Below are positions 1 to 7,682 of a DNA stretch of 10,162 nt, in pieces. The stretch covers positions 1 to 10,162 of the forward strand of contig CAMBWM010000070.1 in assembly GCA_945871335.1 (NCBI GenBank), written 5' to 3'. The position numbers were made by a program, and so were the translations under genes. Numbering within the stretch: the stretch's first letter is position 1; every line of letters starts with the position of its first letter. The notes beneath the pieces are model-generated. The model had not been told where the DNA came from. It ran no database searches and was given only the letters and a program-made list of their open reading frames with translations. The DNA is from Polaromonas sp. YR568. GTDB lineage: Bacteria > Pseudomonadota > Gammaproteobacteria > Burkholderiales > Burkholderiaceae.

Positions 1-2409
1 GCCAAAGTCAAGGCCAGTTACCTGGCTGCCGTAGCGCACGGCACTGAAAAGTGCGCGCTCATCAGTCGCCAGCAAGCCACGCATCTGCTGGGCACCATGC
101 TGGGCGGCTACAACATCAGCCCCATGATTGATTTGCTCGGCGATGCAGACGCAGCGGTGGCCCAAGAGGCTGCCAAAGGACTGAAGTTCACCTTGCTGAT
201 GTTTGACCAGTTTCATGACGTCCAGGAGAAGGCCGAGCAAGGCAATGCTTATGCCAAGTCTGTGTTGCAAAGCTGGGCTGACGCTGAGTGGTTTACCTCA
301 CGCCCTGAAGTGCCTCAGTCAATTCAATTGACCGTATTTAAATGTTCCGGCGAGATTAATACCGACGACCTGTCGCCAGCGCCTGACGCCTGGAGTCGCC
401 CGGACATTCCGCTGCATGCCATTGCCATGCACAAAAATGCCCGTCCCGGTATCACCCCCGAAGAAGACGGCAAACGCGGCCCGGTCAAGTTCATCGAAGA
501 GCTCAAGTCCAAGGGTCATCTGGTGGCTTATGTCGGCGATGTGGTCGGCACCGGCTCATCACGCAAATCTGCCACCAATTCCGTGCTGTGGTGGACCGGT
601 GAAGACATTCCCTTTGTACCCAACAAGCGCTTTGGCGGTGTCTGCCTGGGCAGCAAGATCGCCCCGATTTTCTACAACACCATGGAAGACTCGGGCGCGT
701 TGCCAATCGAGCTGGACGTGAGCCAGATGGGCATGGGCGACGTGCTTGAGCTGCGTTCTTACGATGGAAAAGCTCTCAAGGGCGGCAAAGTGATCGCTGA
801 ATTCACGCTCAAAAGCGAAGTCTTGTTTGACGAAGTGCGCGCCGGCGGCCGCATTCCGCTGATTGTCGGGCGAGGACTGACGGCCAAGGCGCGTGCTGCG
901 CTGGGCCTGCCTGCTTCAACAGTTTTCCGTTTGCCGCAAGCCCCGGTGGACAGTGGCCGCGGCTTTACCCTCGCGCAAAAAATGGTCGGCCGTGCGGTCG
1001 GTCTGCCGGAAGGCAAGGGCGTTCGTCCCGGCACGTATTGCGAGCCGAAGATGACATCGGTCGGCACGCAAGACACCACCGGCCCGATGACCCGCGACGA
1101 GCTCAAAGACCTGGCCTGCCTGGGTTTTAGCTCTGACCTTGTCATGCAATCGTTTTGCCACACCGCCGCTTACCCCAAGCCGGTGGACGTGAAGATGCAC
1201 CACGAGTTGCCAGAGTTCATCACCACGCGCGGTGGTATTTCGCTGCGCCCCGGCGACGGCATTATTCACAGCTGGCTCAATCGCATGCTGCTGCCTGACA
1301 CCGTCGGCACCGGCGGTGACAGCCATACGCGCTTCCCGATCGGCATCAGCTTTCCGGCCGGCTCCGGCCTGGTGGCTTTCGGTGCGGCGACCGGCGTGAT
1401 GCCGCTGGACATGCCAGAGAGCGTGCTGGTTCGCTTCAAAGGCAAAATGCAGCCCGGCGTCACGCTGCGTGACCTGGTCAATGCCATTCCGCTGTACGCC
1501 ATCAAGGCAGGTTTGCTGACGGTGGCCAAGCAGGGCAAGGTCAATGTATTTTCCGGCCGTATTCTGGAAATCGAAGGCTTGCCTGATCTCAAGGTTGAGC
1601 AGGCGTTTGAGTTGAGCGACGCTTCGGCTGAGCGCAGTGCCGGTGGTTGCACAGTTCATCTGAACAAAGAGCCAATCATTGAGTACATCAACAGCAACAT
1701 CACCATGCTCAAGTGGATGATTGCCACTGGTTACTCGGACGTGCGCACCATCAAACGCCGTATCGCCGCCATGGAGGCCTGGCTGGCCAATCCGCAGTTG
1801 CTCAAGGCCGACCCGGACGCCGAGTACGCCGCTGTGATTGAGATCGACCTGGCTGAGATCCATGAGCCTATCCTGGCTTGCCCGAACGATCCGGACGATG
1901 TGAAAACCCTGTCCGACGTTGCCGGCACCAAGATCGACGAAGTCTTTATCGGCAGCTGTATGACCAACATTGGCCATTTCCGCGCGGCCTCCAAGCTGCT
2001 CGAAAACAAGCGCGACATTCCGGTCAAGTTGTGGATGGCGCCGCCTACCAAAATGGACGCTAAGCAACTGAGCGAAGAAGGTCATTACGGCGTACTGGGT
2101 GCGGCCGGTGCGCGGATGGAAATGCCGGGTTGCAGCTTGTGCATGGGCAACCAGGCGCAGGTCAAAGAAGGCGCTACCGTGCTGTCGACCTCGACCCGTA
2201 ATTTCCCGAACCGACTTGGCAAGAACACCAATGTGTTCTTAGGCTCTGCTGAACTGGCCGCCATCACCTCCAAGCTCGGTCGCATTCCGACCAAAGCAGA
2301 GTACATGGCCGATATGGGGGCGCTCAAGGGCACCAGCAGCACCGTCTACAAGTACCTGAACTTTGACCAGGTCAAGGATTACACCGACGTTGCTGCGACG
2401 GTCAGCTGA
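1..2409 (+). CDS. acnB: Aconitate hydratase B (bifunctional aconitase / 2-methylisocitrate dehydratase), 5' end cut by window edge
   Basis: This enzyme interconverts citrate and isocitrate via cis-aconitate in the cytoplasmic TCA cycle; the AcnB family also hydrates 2-methyl-cis-aconitate. The frame is open from base 1, so the ATG at 97 is internal; 802 residues are visible. The order is AcnB-type: the end of a helical HEAT-like domain (about residues 1-90), then the swivel domain ([19 protein letters not shown], later [15 protein letters not shown]), then the catalytic [4Fe-4S] domains. Cluster cysteines are C653 (FIGSCMTN) and C711/C714 (PGCSLCMGN); DSHTRFPIG is also present. E. coli AcnB, as I recall, has its cysteines at 710, 769 and 772, implying about 58 residues missing and a full length near 860, normal for the family. 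No terminator is visible in the 56 bp before the next gene, so read-through is possible. The identification is very secure. Confidence 0.98.
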   Translation, partial: AKVKASYLAAVAHGTEKCALISRQQATHLLGTMLGGYNISPMIDLLGDADAAVAQEAAKGLKFTLLMFDQFHDVQEKAEQGNAYAKSVLQSWADAEWFTSRPEVPQSIQLTVFKCSGEINTDDLSPAPDAWSRPDIPLHAIAMHKNARPGITPEEDGKRGPVKFIEELKSKGHLVAYVGDVVGTGSSRKSATNSVLWWTGEDIPFVPNKRFGGVCLGSKIAPIFYNTMEDSGALPIELDVSQMGMGDVLELRSYDGKALKGGKVIAEFTLKSEVLFDEVRAGGRIPLIVGRGLTAKARAALGLPASTVFRLPQAPVDSGRGFTLAQKMVGRAVGLPEGKGVRPGTYCEPKMTSVGTQDTTGPMTRDELKDLACLGFSSDLVMQSFCHTAAYPKPVDVKMHHELPEFITTRGGISLRPGDGIIHSWLNRMLLPDTVGTGGDSHTRFPIGISFPAGSGLVAFGAATGVMPLDMPESVLVRFKGKMQPGVTLRDLVNAIPLYAIKAGLLTVAKQGKVNVFSGRILEIEGLPDLKVEQAFELSDASAERSAGGCTVHLNKEPIIEYINSNITMLKWMIATGYSDVRTIKRRIAAMEAWLANPQLLKADPDAEYAAVIEIDLAEIHEPILACPNDPDDVKTLSDVAGTKIDEVFIGSCMTNIGHFRAASKLLENKRDIPVKLWMAPPTKMDAKQLSEEGHYGVLGAAGARMEMPGCSLCMGNQAQVKEGATVLSTSTRNFPNRLGKNTNVFLGSAELAAITSKLGRIPTKAEYMADMGALKGTSSTVYKYLNFDQVKDYTDVAATVS

Positions 2410-2465
2410 AGGACGCTCGGTTTGTTCCCGACGTTTGACGCTGTTCGCCGGCCACTGTCAGGCGC

Positions 2466-3650
2466 ATGAGCCGCCAGCTGCTGATTGCAGGTGGCGGCAT
2501 AGGTGCTTTGGCGGCGGCCTTGAGTTCGGCCAGGGCGGGCTGGCAAGTGCGGCTTTATGAGAAAGCAGAAGTTTTTTCAGAAGTCGGTGCAGGCCTTCAG
2601 CTCGGGCCCAACGCCACCCGCATCTAGCAGGGCTGGGGCTTGGGCCAGGCGCTGGAGAGCTTGGCGGCCTTTCCGGACAAACTGCTTGTGCGCAGCGCTC
2701 CCAGTGGACGCGAGCTGGCCAGTCTGAGCTTGGGCAGCCGCTGCCAGCATCGCTATGGCGCGCCCTACGCCACCATGCACCGTGCCGATTTGCACGCGCT
2801 CCTGCTGGACAGTGTGCGACTGCGGCCTGAGGTAAAGCTTCATCTCAACTCATCCGTCACCGGCTACATCGACACGCCTGAGGGTGTGCAACTGGCTTGG
2901 GCCGATGGCTACTCTGTCGAGGGCGACGCGCTGATCGGCGCTGATGGCTTGTGGAGCCAGGTTCGTCTGCAGGCAATGGGCGACTCTGTGGCCCAGCCAA
3001 CCGGCCACCTGGCTTACCGCGCGCTGGTCCGCCAAAGCGATTTACCTAAGTCACTGCGCAGCCAGCAGGTCAGTGTCTGGCTGGGGCCTGAAATGCACCT
3101 CGTGAGCTACCCAGTGCGCGGCGGCGAGTGGCTCAATGTGGTGATGTTCACGCAGGGTCAAGTGCCCGAGGATTATCAAGATTGGGATCATGCCGGCTTA
3201 AGCGATAACGTGTTGACAGCCATGGCCGGGCACTGTGCTGCGCTCACGGCATTGGTCGAGGCTGTGCCCGTCTGGCGTTTGTGGGCACTGTGTGACCGCC
3301 CGCCCGTGGGTAGCGCCGGGGAGATGGCCCGTGGCCGCGTGGCTTTGCTGGGGGACGCGGCGCACCCCATGCCGCCTTATCTGGCGCAGGGCGCCGGCAT
3401 GGCGATTGAAGATGCGGCCGAGCTGGGACGCTGTCTGGCCGGCGTCGTCAAACCTGTGGCCGATGTGCCATTGGCACTGAGCCGTTATGCACTCAACCGT
3501 TGGCAGCGCAACGCCCGTGTGCAAGCCCGGGCGGTGCGTAACGGTCAGATTTTTCATGCCACCGGCCCGCTGCGGCTGGGGCGCGATATTGCGCTCAAAT
3601 TGCTGGGACATCGCCTGCTGGACATGCCCTGGCTTTACGCTGGCGCTTGA
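2466..3650 (+). pseudogene. FAD-dependent monooxygenase (salicylate hydroxylase-like), interrupted by in-frame TAG at codon 54
   Basis: The reading frame from ATG 2466 to the TGA ending at 3650 encodes a flavoprotein monooxygenase of the aromatic hydroxylase type (394 codons including the interruption, about the usual 380-400). One in-frame stop, TAG at 2625-2627, splits it. Before it lies the FAD dinucleotide-binding strand-turn-helix (LLIAGGGIGALAAAL, residues 5-19; the last glycine of GxGxxG is Ala14) and then GLQLGPNATRI. After it the same frame resumes with QGWGLGQALE. All later motifs are intact: MHRADLH (near codon 106), the DG motif GADGLWSQVR (codons 160-161) and the GD motif LLGDAAHPMPPYLAQGAG (codons 296-297). 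Family members usually have Leu at the stop position, so TTG to TAG is the simplest explanation. A restart at TTG 2640 would lack the FAD-binding fold and is unlikely to be active. The substrate cannot be read from sequence. A sequencing error or recent inactivation both fit. The Shine-Dalgarno match before ATG 2466 is weak. Confidence 0.85.
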
Positions 3651-3692
3651 ACCATTGCGGCAAAATACCTGCAAACAACCCTAGGAACACCC

Positions 3693-4466
3693 ATGGCCTC
3701 CCAAGAAAAAAACCAACATTCCGTCGCAGTCGTCACCGGTGCCGGCACCGGCATCGGCCGTGCAGTCTCGCTGTCTTTGCTCAAAGCCGGTTACAGCGTC
3801 GCGCTGGCTGGACGGCGCAGCGAGCCGCTGGAGGCTGTGGTGGCGGAGGCGCTTGCGCTGGGTTTTGACCGCGCTCTGGCGGTGTCGACCGATGTGTCCA
3901 AGCCCGATTCGGTGACAGCCTTGTTTGAGCGCACCCGCCAGCAGTTCGGCCGCGTGGATGTGTTGTTCAACAACGCCGGCGTGGGCTTGCCGGCAGCCGG
4001 CTTTGACGAGCTGACATTCGAGCAATGGCAAAACGTCGTCAACATCAATCTCACGGGTTCGTTTTTGTGCGCGCAGGCAGCGTTCAGGGTGATGAAAGCG
4101 CAAAGCCCGCAGGGTGGCCGCATCATCAATAACGGCTCGATCTCGGCTCATGCGCCGCGCCCGAACTCCGCGCCTTACACCTCGACCAAGCATGCTGTCA
4201 CGGGCTTGACCAAGTCCATCTCGCTGGACGGCCGTGCTTTCAATATCGCTTGCGGTCAGATCGACATCGGCAATGCGGTCACCGAGATTTCAGCGCGCAT
4301 GGCCACCGGCACGCAGCAGGCCAACGGCCAGATCGCCATTGAAGCCATGATGGATGTGCAACACGTGGCCAACGCGGTGGTGCACATGGCCAGTTTGCCG
4401 CTGGAGGCCAATGTGCAGTTCATGACTGTCATGGCCACCAAGATGCCTTTTATTGGCCGGGGCTGA
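3693..4466 (+). CDS. Short-chain dehydrogenase/reductase (SDR), classical type, probably NADP(H)-dependent
   Basis: This is a cytoplasmic NAD(P)-dependent oxidoreductase of 257 residues, the normal length for a classical SDR. Visible motifs are the Rossmann cofactor loop TGAGTGIG (15-22), the basic pair R41-R42 after the second strand (typical of NADPH preference), D67-V68, the structural NNAG (93-96), catalytic N119 in NINL, S149 in NNGSIS, and Y162-x3-K166 (YTSTK). All catalytic residues are present. The start at ATG 3693 is supported by AGGAA at 3683-3687, five bases upstream, and by a normal N-terminal length. It lies 42 bp after the broken monooxygenase, so both could share a transcript and once have worked in one oxidation pathway; this is inference only. 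The substrate is unknown. Its stop codon directly abuts the argF stop on the other strand. Confidence 0.93.
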   Translation: MASQEKNQHSVAVVTGAGTGIGRAVSLSLLKAGYSVALAGRRSEPLEAVVAEALALGFDRALAVSTDVSKPDSVTALFERTRQQFGRVDVLFNNAGVGLPAAGFDELTFEQWQNVVNINLTGSFLCAQAAFRVMKAQSPQGGRIINNGSISAHAPRPNSAPYTSTKHAVTGLTKSISLDGRAFNIACGQIDIGNAVTEISARMATGTQQANGQIAIEAMMDVQHVANAVVHMASLPLEANVQFMTVMATKMPFIGRG

Positions 4467-5387
4467 TCAGCCAAGCTGGCCGAACAGCAAAAACTCCATC
4501 AGTGCTTTTTGCACATGCAGGCGGTTTTCTGCCTCATCCCAAACCACCGATTGCGGCCCGTCAATCACCTCGGCCTCGACTTCTTCGCCACGGTGCGCCG
4601 GTAGGCAGTGCATGAAGAGGGCATCGGGTTTGGCCGCAGCCATCATGTCCCGGTCTACGCACCACTGGGCAAATGCTTTTTTGCGGGCTTCGTTTTCGGC
4701 CTCGTAGCCCATGCTGGTCCACACGTCGGTAGTGACCAGGTCAGCGCCGGCGCAGGCTTGCAGGGGGTCTTTGAAGACCGCGTAGCTTTGCGCTGAGCGG
4801 ATGCCTGCAATCGACTGGTCCACCTCGTAGCCGCCGGGGGTGCTCAGGTGCACCTTGAAGCCCAGGATCTCGCTGGCTTGCAGCCAGGTGTTGGCCATGT
4901 TGTTGCCATCGCCCACCCAAGCCACCGTCTTGCCCTGGATGGAGCCGCGGTGCTCGATGAAAGTAAAGATGTCAGCCAGGATCTGGCAGGGGTGAAACTC
5001 GTTGGTCAGGCCATTGATGACCGGCACACGCGAGTGCGCTGCAAATCGCTCGATCTTGGTTTGCTCGTAGGTGCGGATCATCACCAGGTCCACCATGCGG
5101 CTGATGACTTTGGCGCTGTCTTCAATCGGTTCGGCCCGGCCCAGCTGGCTGTCGCCAGTGGTCAGGTGCACCACAGAGCCGCCCAGCTGGTACATGCCGG
5201 CTTCAAAGCTCACGCGGGTGCGCGTCGAGGCTTTTTCGAAAATCATGGCCAGCGTACGGTCAGCCATGGGCTGGTGTTTTTCGTAGGCCTTGAATTTTTT
5301 CTTGATGAGCGCGGCACGCTCAAACAAGTAAGCGTATTCGCCAGCCGTCAAATCGCTGAACTGCAGATAGTGACGCTGCGCTGTCAT
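4467..5387 (-). CDS. argF: Ornithine carbamoyltransferase
   Basis: This enzyme transfers the carbamoyl group of carbamoyl phosphate to ornithine, giving citrulline, the penultimate precursor stage of arginine synthesis in the cytoplasm. The 306-residue length is typical. Motifs are all in place: carbamoyl-phosphate loop STRTR (54-58), HPCQ (132-135), the ornithine-domain segment VGDGNNM (158-164), DVWTSMG (221-227) and MHCLPAHRGEEV (259-270), where C261 is the ornithine-binding cysteine of the family. Its ATG overlaps the end of argD as ATGA (5384-5387 read on the minus strand), indicating an operon with translational coupling. No separate promoter or terminator is visible, and the gene ends against the convergent dehydrogenase gene with no spacer. 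Biosynthetic OTC (ArgF) is favoured over catabolic ArcB because of the argD partner. Confidence 0.97.
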   Translation of the reverse strand: MTAQRHYLQFSDLTAGEYAYLFERAALIKKKFKAYEKHQPMADRTLAMIFEKASTRTRVSFEAGMYQLGGSVVHLTTGDSQLGRAEPIEDSAKVISRMVDLVMIRTYEQTKIERFAAHSRVPVINGLTNEFHPCQILADIFTFIEHRGSIQGKTVAWVGDGNNMANTWLQASEILGFKVHLSTPGGYEVDQSIAGIRSAQSYAVFKDPLQACAGADLVTTDVWTSMGYEAENEARKKAFAQWCVDRDMMAAAKPDALFMHCLPAHRGEEVEAEVIDGPQSVVWDEAENRLHVQKALMEFLLFGQLG

Positions 5388-6598
5388 GCCTTTTCCTTGA
5401 TCAGCTGTTTGACCAGCGGCGCCAAAATGCTGACCACTTCATCTGCCTCAACAGTCGTCATGATCAGTGACGGTACCAAGCGAATGACGCTGTCGGCAGT
5501 CACACTGATCAGCAGACCATTTTCAGCTGCGCGGCCCACCAGCTCGCTGCAAGGAATGGTCAACTCGACCCCCATCATCAGTCCGCGACCACGTATTTCT
5601 TTGAGGCTCGTCAGGCCGCCGAGTTCGCGTTGCAAGCCCGCTTTGAGGTGATCGCCCACCTTGACGGCATTGGCCAGCAAGCCTTCTTCTTCCATGATGC
5701 GAATGGTCTCAACCCCGGCACGCATGGCCAGCGGGTTGCCGCCGAAGGTGCTGCCGTGGTTGCCAGGTGCAAAAATCTTGGCCGCCTTGGGGCCGACTAC
5801 CACCGCGCCGATCGGCACGCCCGAGCCAAGGCCCTTGGCCAGCGGCATCACGTCCGGCTTGATACCTGCCCACTGGTGCGCAAACCATTTGCCGGTGCGA
5901 CCCATGCCGCACTGCACCTCGTCGATCATCAGCAGCCAGTCCTGCTCGTCGCAAAGCTTTCGCAGGTCGCGCAGGTAGTCGACGTCCACGGGGTTGACCC
6001 CGCCTTCACCCTGAATGGCTTCCAGGAAAACCGCCACCACATTGGGGTTGCCGGCGGTGGCTTTCTTCAGGGCTTGCACATCATTGAGGGGTACGCGGAT
6101 GAATCCTTCCACCAGCGGACCAAAGCCGGCTTGCACTTTGGCATTGCCGGTGGCGCTCAGCGTGGCGATGCTGCGGCCGTGAAATGCTTTGTCGTAGACG
6201 ACGATTTCGGGACGCTCGATGCCTTTGTCATGGCCAAATTTGCGCGCCAGTTTGAGGGCGGCTTCATTGGCCTCAAGACCGGTCGAACAAAAGAAAACAT
6301 TGGTCAGCCCCGACAACTCGACCAGCTTGGCTGCCAGCGCTTCTTGCAAAGGGATGTGGTAGTAGTTCGAGGTGTGAATCAGCTTGCTGATTTGGTCTTG
6401 CAGCGCCGGCACCAGCTTGGGGTGGTTATGCCCCAGCGTGTTGACGGCAATGCCGCCCAGCGCGTCCAGATAGGCCTTGCCGTTGACATCCCAAACGCGG
6501 CAGCCCTGGCCATGCGAGAGCGCCAGCGGCAGACGGCCGTAGGTGTTCATGACGTGCGGGGACGCGGCTTCAACGGGGACGGGGAGGGCAGCGTTCAT
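5384..6598 (-). CDS. argD: Acetylornithine aminotransferase (class III PLP aminotransferase)
   Basis: This enzyme transaminates N-acetylglutamate semialdehyde to N-acetylornithine with glutamate as amino donor; ArgD enzymes often also serve as the succinyldiaminopimelate aminotransferase of lysine synthesis. The 404 residues match the family length. Visible features are LDALGGIAVNTLGHNHP (45-60), the phosphate-binding STGLEANEAALKLAR (105-119), YDKAFHGR (135-142), EAIQGEGGVNP (193-203), the PLP-pyridine aspartate D226 in IDEVQCGMGRTG, the Schiff-base lysine K255 in LAKGLGSG, and T284 in GSTFGGNP. ATG 6598 gives a usual N-terminus; a later Met17 (MNTYGR) starts the conserved part and could be an alternative start. 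The ribosome site upstream is weak. It is first in the argD-argF operon, transcribed away from DUF3579. Confidence 0.96.
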   Translation of the reverse strand: MNAALPVPVEAASPHVMNTYGRLPLALSHGQGCRVWDVNGKAYLDALGGIAVNTLGHNHPKLVPALQDQISKLIHTSNYYHIPLQEALAAKLVELSGLTNVFFCSTGLEANEAALKLARKFGHDKGIERPEIVVYDKAFHGRSIATLSATGNAKVQAGFGPLVEGFIRVPLNDVQALKKATAGNPNVVAVFLEAIQGEGGVNPVDVDYLRDLRKLCDEQDWLLMIDEVQCGMGRTGKWFAHQWAGIKPDVMPLAKGLGSGVPIGAVVVGPKAAKIFAPGNHGSTFGGNPLAMRAGVETIRIMEEEGLLANAVKVGDHLKAGLQRELGGLTSLKEIRGRGLMMGVELTIPCSELVGRAAENGLLISVTADSVIRLVPSLIMTTVEADEVVSILAPLVKQLIKEKA

Positions 6599-6662
6599 GG
6601 TCGTTCGGGGCTTTCACTTGAGACTCAATGTTTGATTTTAGGTCCACACGCCCGTGCCTGGC

Positions 6663-6691
6663 CTGACAGGGGCTTAAGTCTTATATAAGAT
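6663..6691 (+). promoter_or_regulatory. Candidate sigma70 promoter for the DUF3579 gene
   Basis: CTGACA (6663-6668, one mismatch to TTGACA) is followed after 17 bases by TAAGAT (6686-6691), a 4-of-6 match to TATAAT. An alternative -10, TATACT at 6691-6696, has a better hexamer but poor spacing. The AT-rich stretch stands out from the GC-rich surroundings and lies in the divergent argD/DUF3579 region. Transcription would start near 6698, leaving a leader of roughly 75 bases before ATG 6773. This is a pattern match only; a promoter for argD on the minus strand must also lie in this region, but I see no convincing hexamer pair for it. Confidence 0.35.
6679..6690. promoter_or_regulatory. 12-bp perfect palindrome TCTTATATAAGA, operator-like
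   Basis: TCTTAT and ATAAGA are exact reverse complements with no spacer, and the site overlaps the -10 region of the candidate promoter. CTTAAG lies immediately to the left (6673-6678). Such AT-rich dyads are typical binding sites of dimeric regulators. I recall closely similar sites near central-metabolism genes (TCA cycle, methylcitrate) of Burkholderiales, attributed to GntR-family regulators, but I cannot verify that here. Position between argD and DUF3579 would let it control either gene. Confidence 0.45.
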
Positions 6692-6772
6692 ATACTCATT
6701 GTGCAGCGCAGCAAGTGCCGGCCAACCCGGTTGCAGCGCATCGTCAAACGGTCCTTCAAGCAGCCTCTACCG

Positions 6773-7102
6773 ATGGTCTCCAGCAGCGCCAAAGAAATTT
6801 TTATTCAGGGCTTGACCCTTGAAGGCAAGACCTTTCGCCCCAGCGACTGGGCGGATCGCCTGTGTGGCGTGATGAGCCAGTTCCGACCCGGCGGACCCCA
6901 GCCCGGCAGCCACCTGACTTACTCACCCTGGTGCGTCCCCACCTTGATTGGCGACGTCAAGTGCGTGGTAGTGAACAGCGAGTTGCGAGAAGCAGAACCC
7001 ATGGCCTGGGACTTCGCACTCAACTTTGCCAAAGACAACCGATTACAAATAGCCGAAGCTTGTTTGCTGCACGAGTCGCCTAAAACCGTCCGCAAAAACT
7101 GA
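6773..7102 (+). CDS. DUF3579 domain protein (conserved, function unknown)
   Basis: This is a small soluble protein of 109 residues that I recognise as the betaproteobacterial DUF3579 family; its function is unknown. Recognisable family segments are KEIFIQGLTLEGKTFRPSDWADRLCG (7-32), the glycine/proline stretch RPGGPQPG (38-45) with LTYSPWCVP (48-56) and GDVKCVVVN (60-68), then a helical AWDFALNFAKDNRLQIAE. No signal peptide or membrane segment is visible. ATG 6773 is chosen because it gives the usual N-terminus. The frame could also open at GTG 6701, adding a very basic 24-residue extension, but that start has no ribosome site and sits at the likely transcription start; an in-frame TAA at 6686-6688 closes the frame above it. 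The Shine-Dalgarno before 6773 is weak too. A strong terminator follows 28 bases after the stop. The argD/argF and rpsT neighbours are, as I recall, conserved around this family. Confidence 0.85.
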   Translation: MVSSSAKEIFIQGLTLEGKTFRPSDWADRLCGVMSQFRPGGPQPGSHLTYSPWCVPTLIGDVKCVVVNSELREAEPMAWDFALNFAKDNRLQIAEACLLHESPKTVRKN

Positions 7103-7130
7103 TGGGCAGCCCGCTGCGCGAATCGACATG

Positions 7131-7156
7131 AAAAAACCGCCCGAAGGCGGTTTTTT
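7131..7156. terminator. Bidirectional rho-independent terminator shared by DUF3579 (+) and rpsT (-)
   Basis: AAAAAACCGCC (7131-7141) pairs perfectly with GGCGGTTTTTT (7146-7156) around the loop CGAA. The GC core is five pairs, with an A6 tract on one side and a T6 tract on the other, so each strand reads as hairpin plus U-tract. It lies 28 bases after the DUF3579 stop and about 73 bases after the rpsT stop on the other strand. Confidence 0.93.
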
Positions 7157-7229
7157 CACTTTGCTGCAGCGCACCCTACAAAACGGCGGATGTCACGCTA
7201 GGCGACAGCCGGGCGATTTGCCTAAAAAG

Positions 7230-7532
7230 TTAGGCGGCTTGGAGTGCCAGGGCTTTCACCTTGGCGGACAGGCGGCTCTTGTCACGAGCTGCCTTGTTTT
7301 TGTGGAAGATGCCTTTGTCTGCCACCGTGTCCACAATGCTCTGTGCTTTAGCAAAGAGCTCTGCAGCTTTGGTTTTGTCGCCGCTCAGAACGGCTTTTTC
7401 AACGTTCTTGACGGCCGTGCGGTATTTGGAGCGCAGCGAGGTGTTCGCAGCGTTGAGCTTGACGTCCTGGCGGACGCGTTTGCGCCCGGATGCAAGTCGG
7501 GGGTTCTTTTTCTTGGGTTTGGCAGTAGCCAT
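7230..7532 (-). CDS. rpsT: 30S ribosomal protein S20
   Basis: S20 is a small primary 16S rRNA-binding protein of the 30S subunit. The 100 residues are very rich in Lys, Arg and Ala and begin [22 protein letters not shown]; family signatures are the N-terminal basic stretch, [16 protein letters not shown] (33-48) and [20 protein letters not shown] (73-92). Slightly longer than the E. coli protein (about 87) but normal for this group as I recall. ATG 7532 has a clear ribosome site, AAGGA at 7541-7545 on the minus strand, eight bases away. It is a single-gene unit, ending at the bidirectional hairpin, with a promoter candidate upstream at 7589-7594. It is divergent from murJ. Confidence 0.97.
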   Translation of the reverse strand: MATAKPKKKNPRLASGRKRVRQDVKLNAANTSLRSKYRTAVKNVEKAVLSGDKTKAAELFAKAQSIVDTVADKGIFHKNKAARDKSRLSAKVKALALQAA

Positions 7533-7588
7533 ATATAAATTCCTTTAATCCTGGGAAGGAGTCTGTGGATGATGCAGCAAAGCCCACG

Positions 7589-7594
7589 ATTATA
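7589..7594 (-). promoter_or_regulatory. Consensus -10 hexamer of the rpsT promoter
   Basis: The minus strand reads TATAAT exactly at 7594-7589, 56 bases before the rpsT start codon, giving a 5' leader near 48 bases. The matching -35 position (about 7611-7618) falls inside the first copy of the GC-rich repeat and shows only a poor match (GTGGGC at 17-base spacing). Either the repeat displaced the original -35, or another activation mode is used. Confidence 0.5.
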
Positions 7595-7595
7595 T

Positions 7596-7669
7596 GTCAG
7601 CCCCCACGCTAGCCCACTGCGTGTGGCTGCGCTGCCCCCCTAGGGGGCGTAAATCCCCTTGGGGCGGCC
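7596..7669 (+). repeat. REP-like GC-rich hairpin repeat, copy 1 (74 bp)
   Basis: This 74-bp unit begins GTCAGCCCCCACGCT and ends GTAAATCCCCTTGGGGCGGCC. It contains several nested dyads: CACGC (7605-7609) against GCGTG (7619-7623), the palindrome CCCCCTAGGGGG (7636-7647), and CCCCTTGGGG (7655-7664). No reading frame with coding character is seen across it. I recall similar extragenic repeats ending in CTTGGGGCGGCC throughout Comamonadaceae chromosomes. Confidence 0.85.
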
Positions 7670-7682
7670 CGGCGGGGCTTTG

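Noticed and set aside
916..2085. Long minus-strand open frame (389 codons) inside acnB
   Set aside because: It lies wholly antisense to a clear aconitase. Its translation is low-complexity in His, Gln, Arg and Ala, as expected from the complement of GC-biased codons, with no recognisable domain.
2410..2465. Terminator between acnB and the monooxygenase
   Set aside because: No stable hairpin with a T tract is visible in the 56-bp gap.
2640..3650. Separate intact monooxygenase gene starting at TTG 2640
   Set aside because: It would lack the N-terminal FAD-binding GxGxxG region, which is present in the same frame just before the TAG. One interrupted gene explains both parts better.
3647..3692. 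Promoter for the dehydrogenase (TTGAAC near the monooxygenase end)
   Set aside because: TTGAAC at 3647-3652 has no -10-like hexamer at a proper distance; AAAATA is too close.
4848..5651. Plus-strand open frame (267 codons) opposite argF and the end of argD
   Set aside because: It spans the antisense of two real genes and shows no domain.
5630..6688. Long plus-strand open frame (352 codons) opposite argD
   Set aside because: It is the mirror of argD codon bias. No motif or plausible protein composition is seen, and argD has all catalytic residues.
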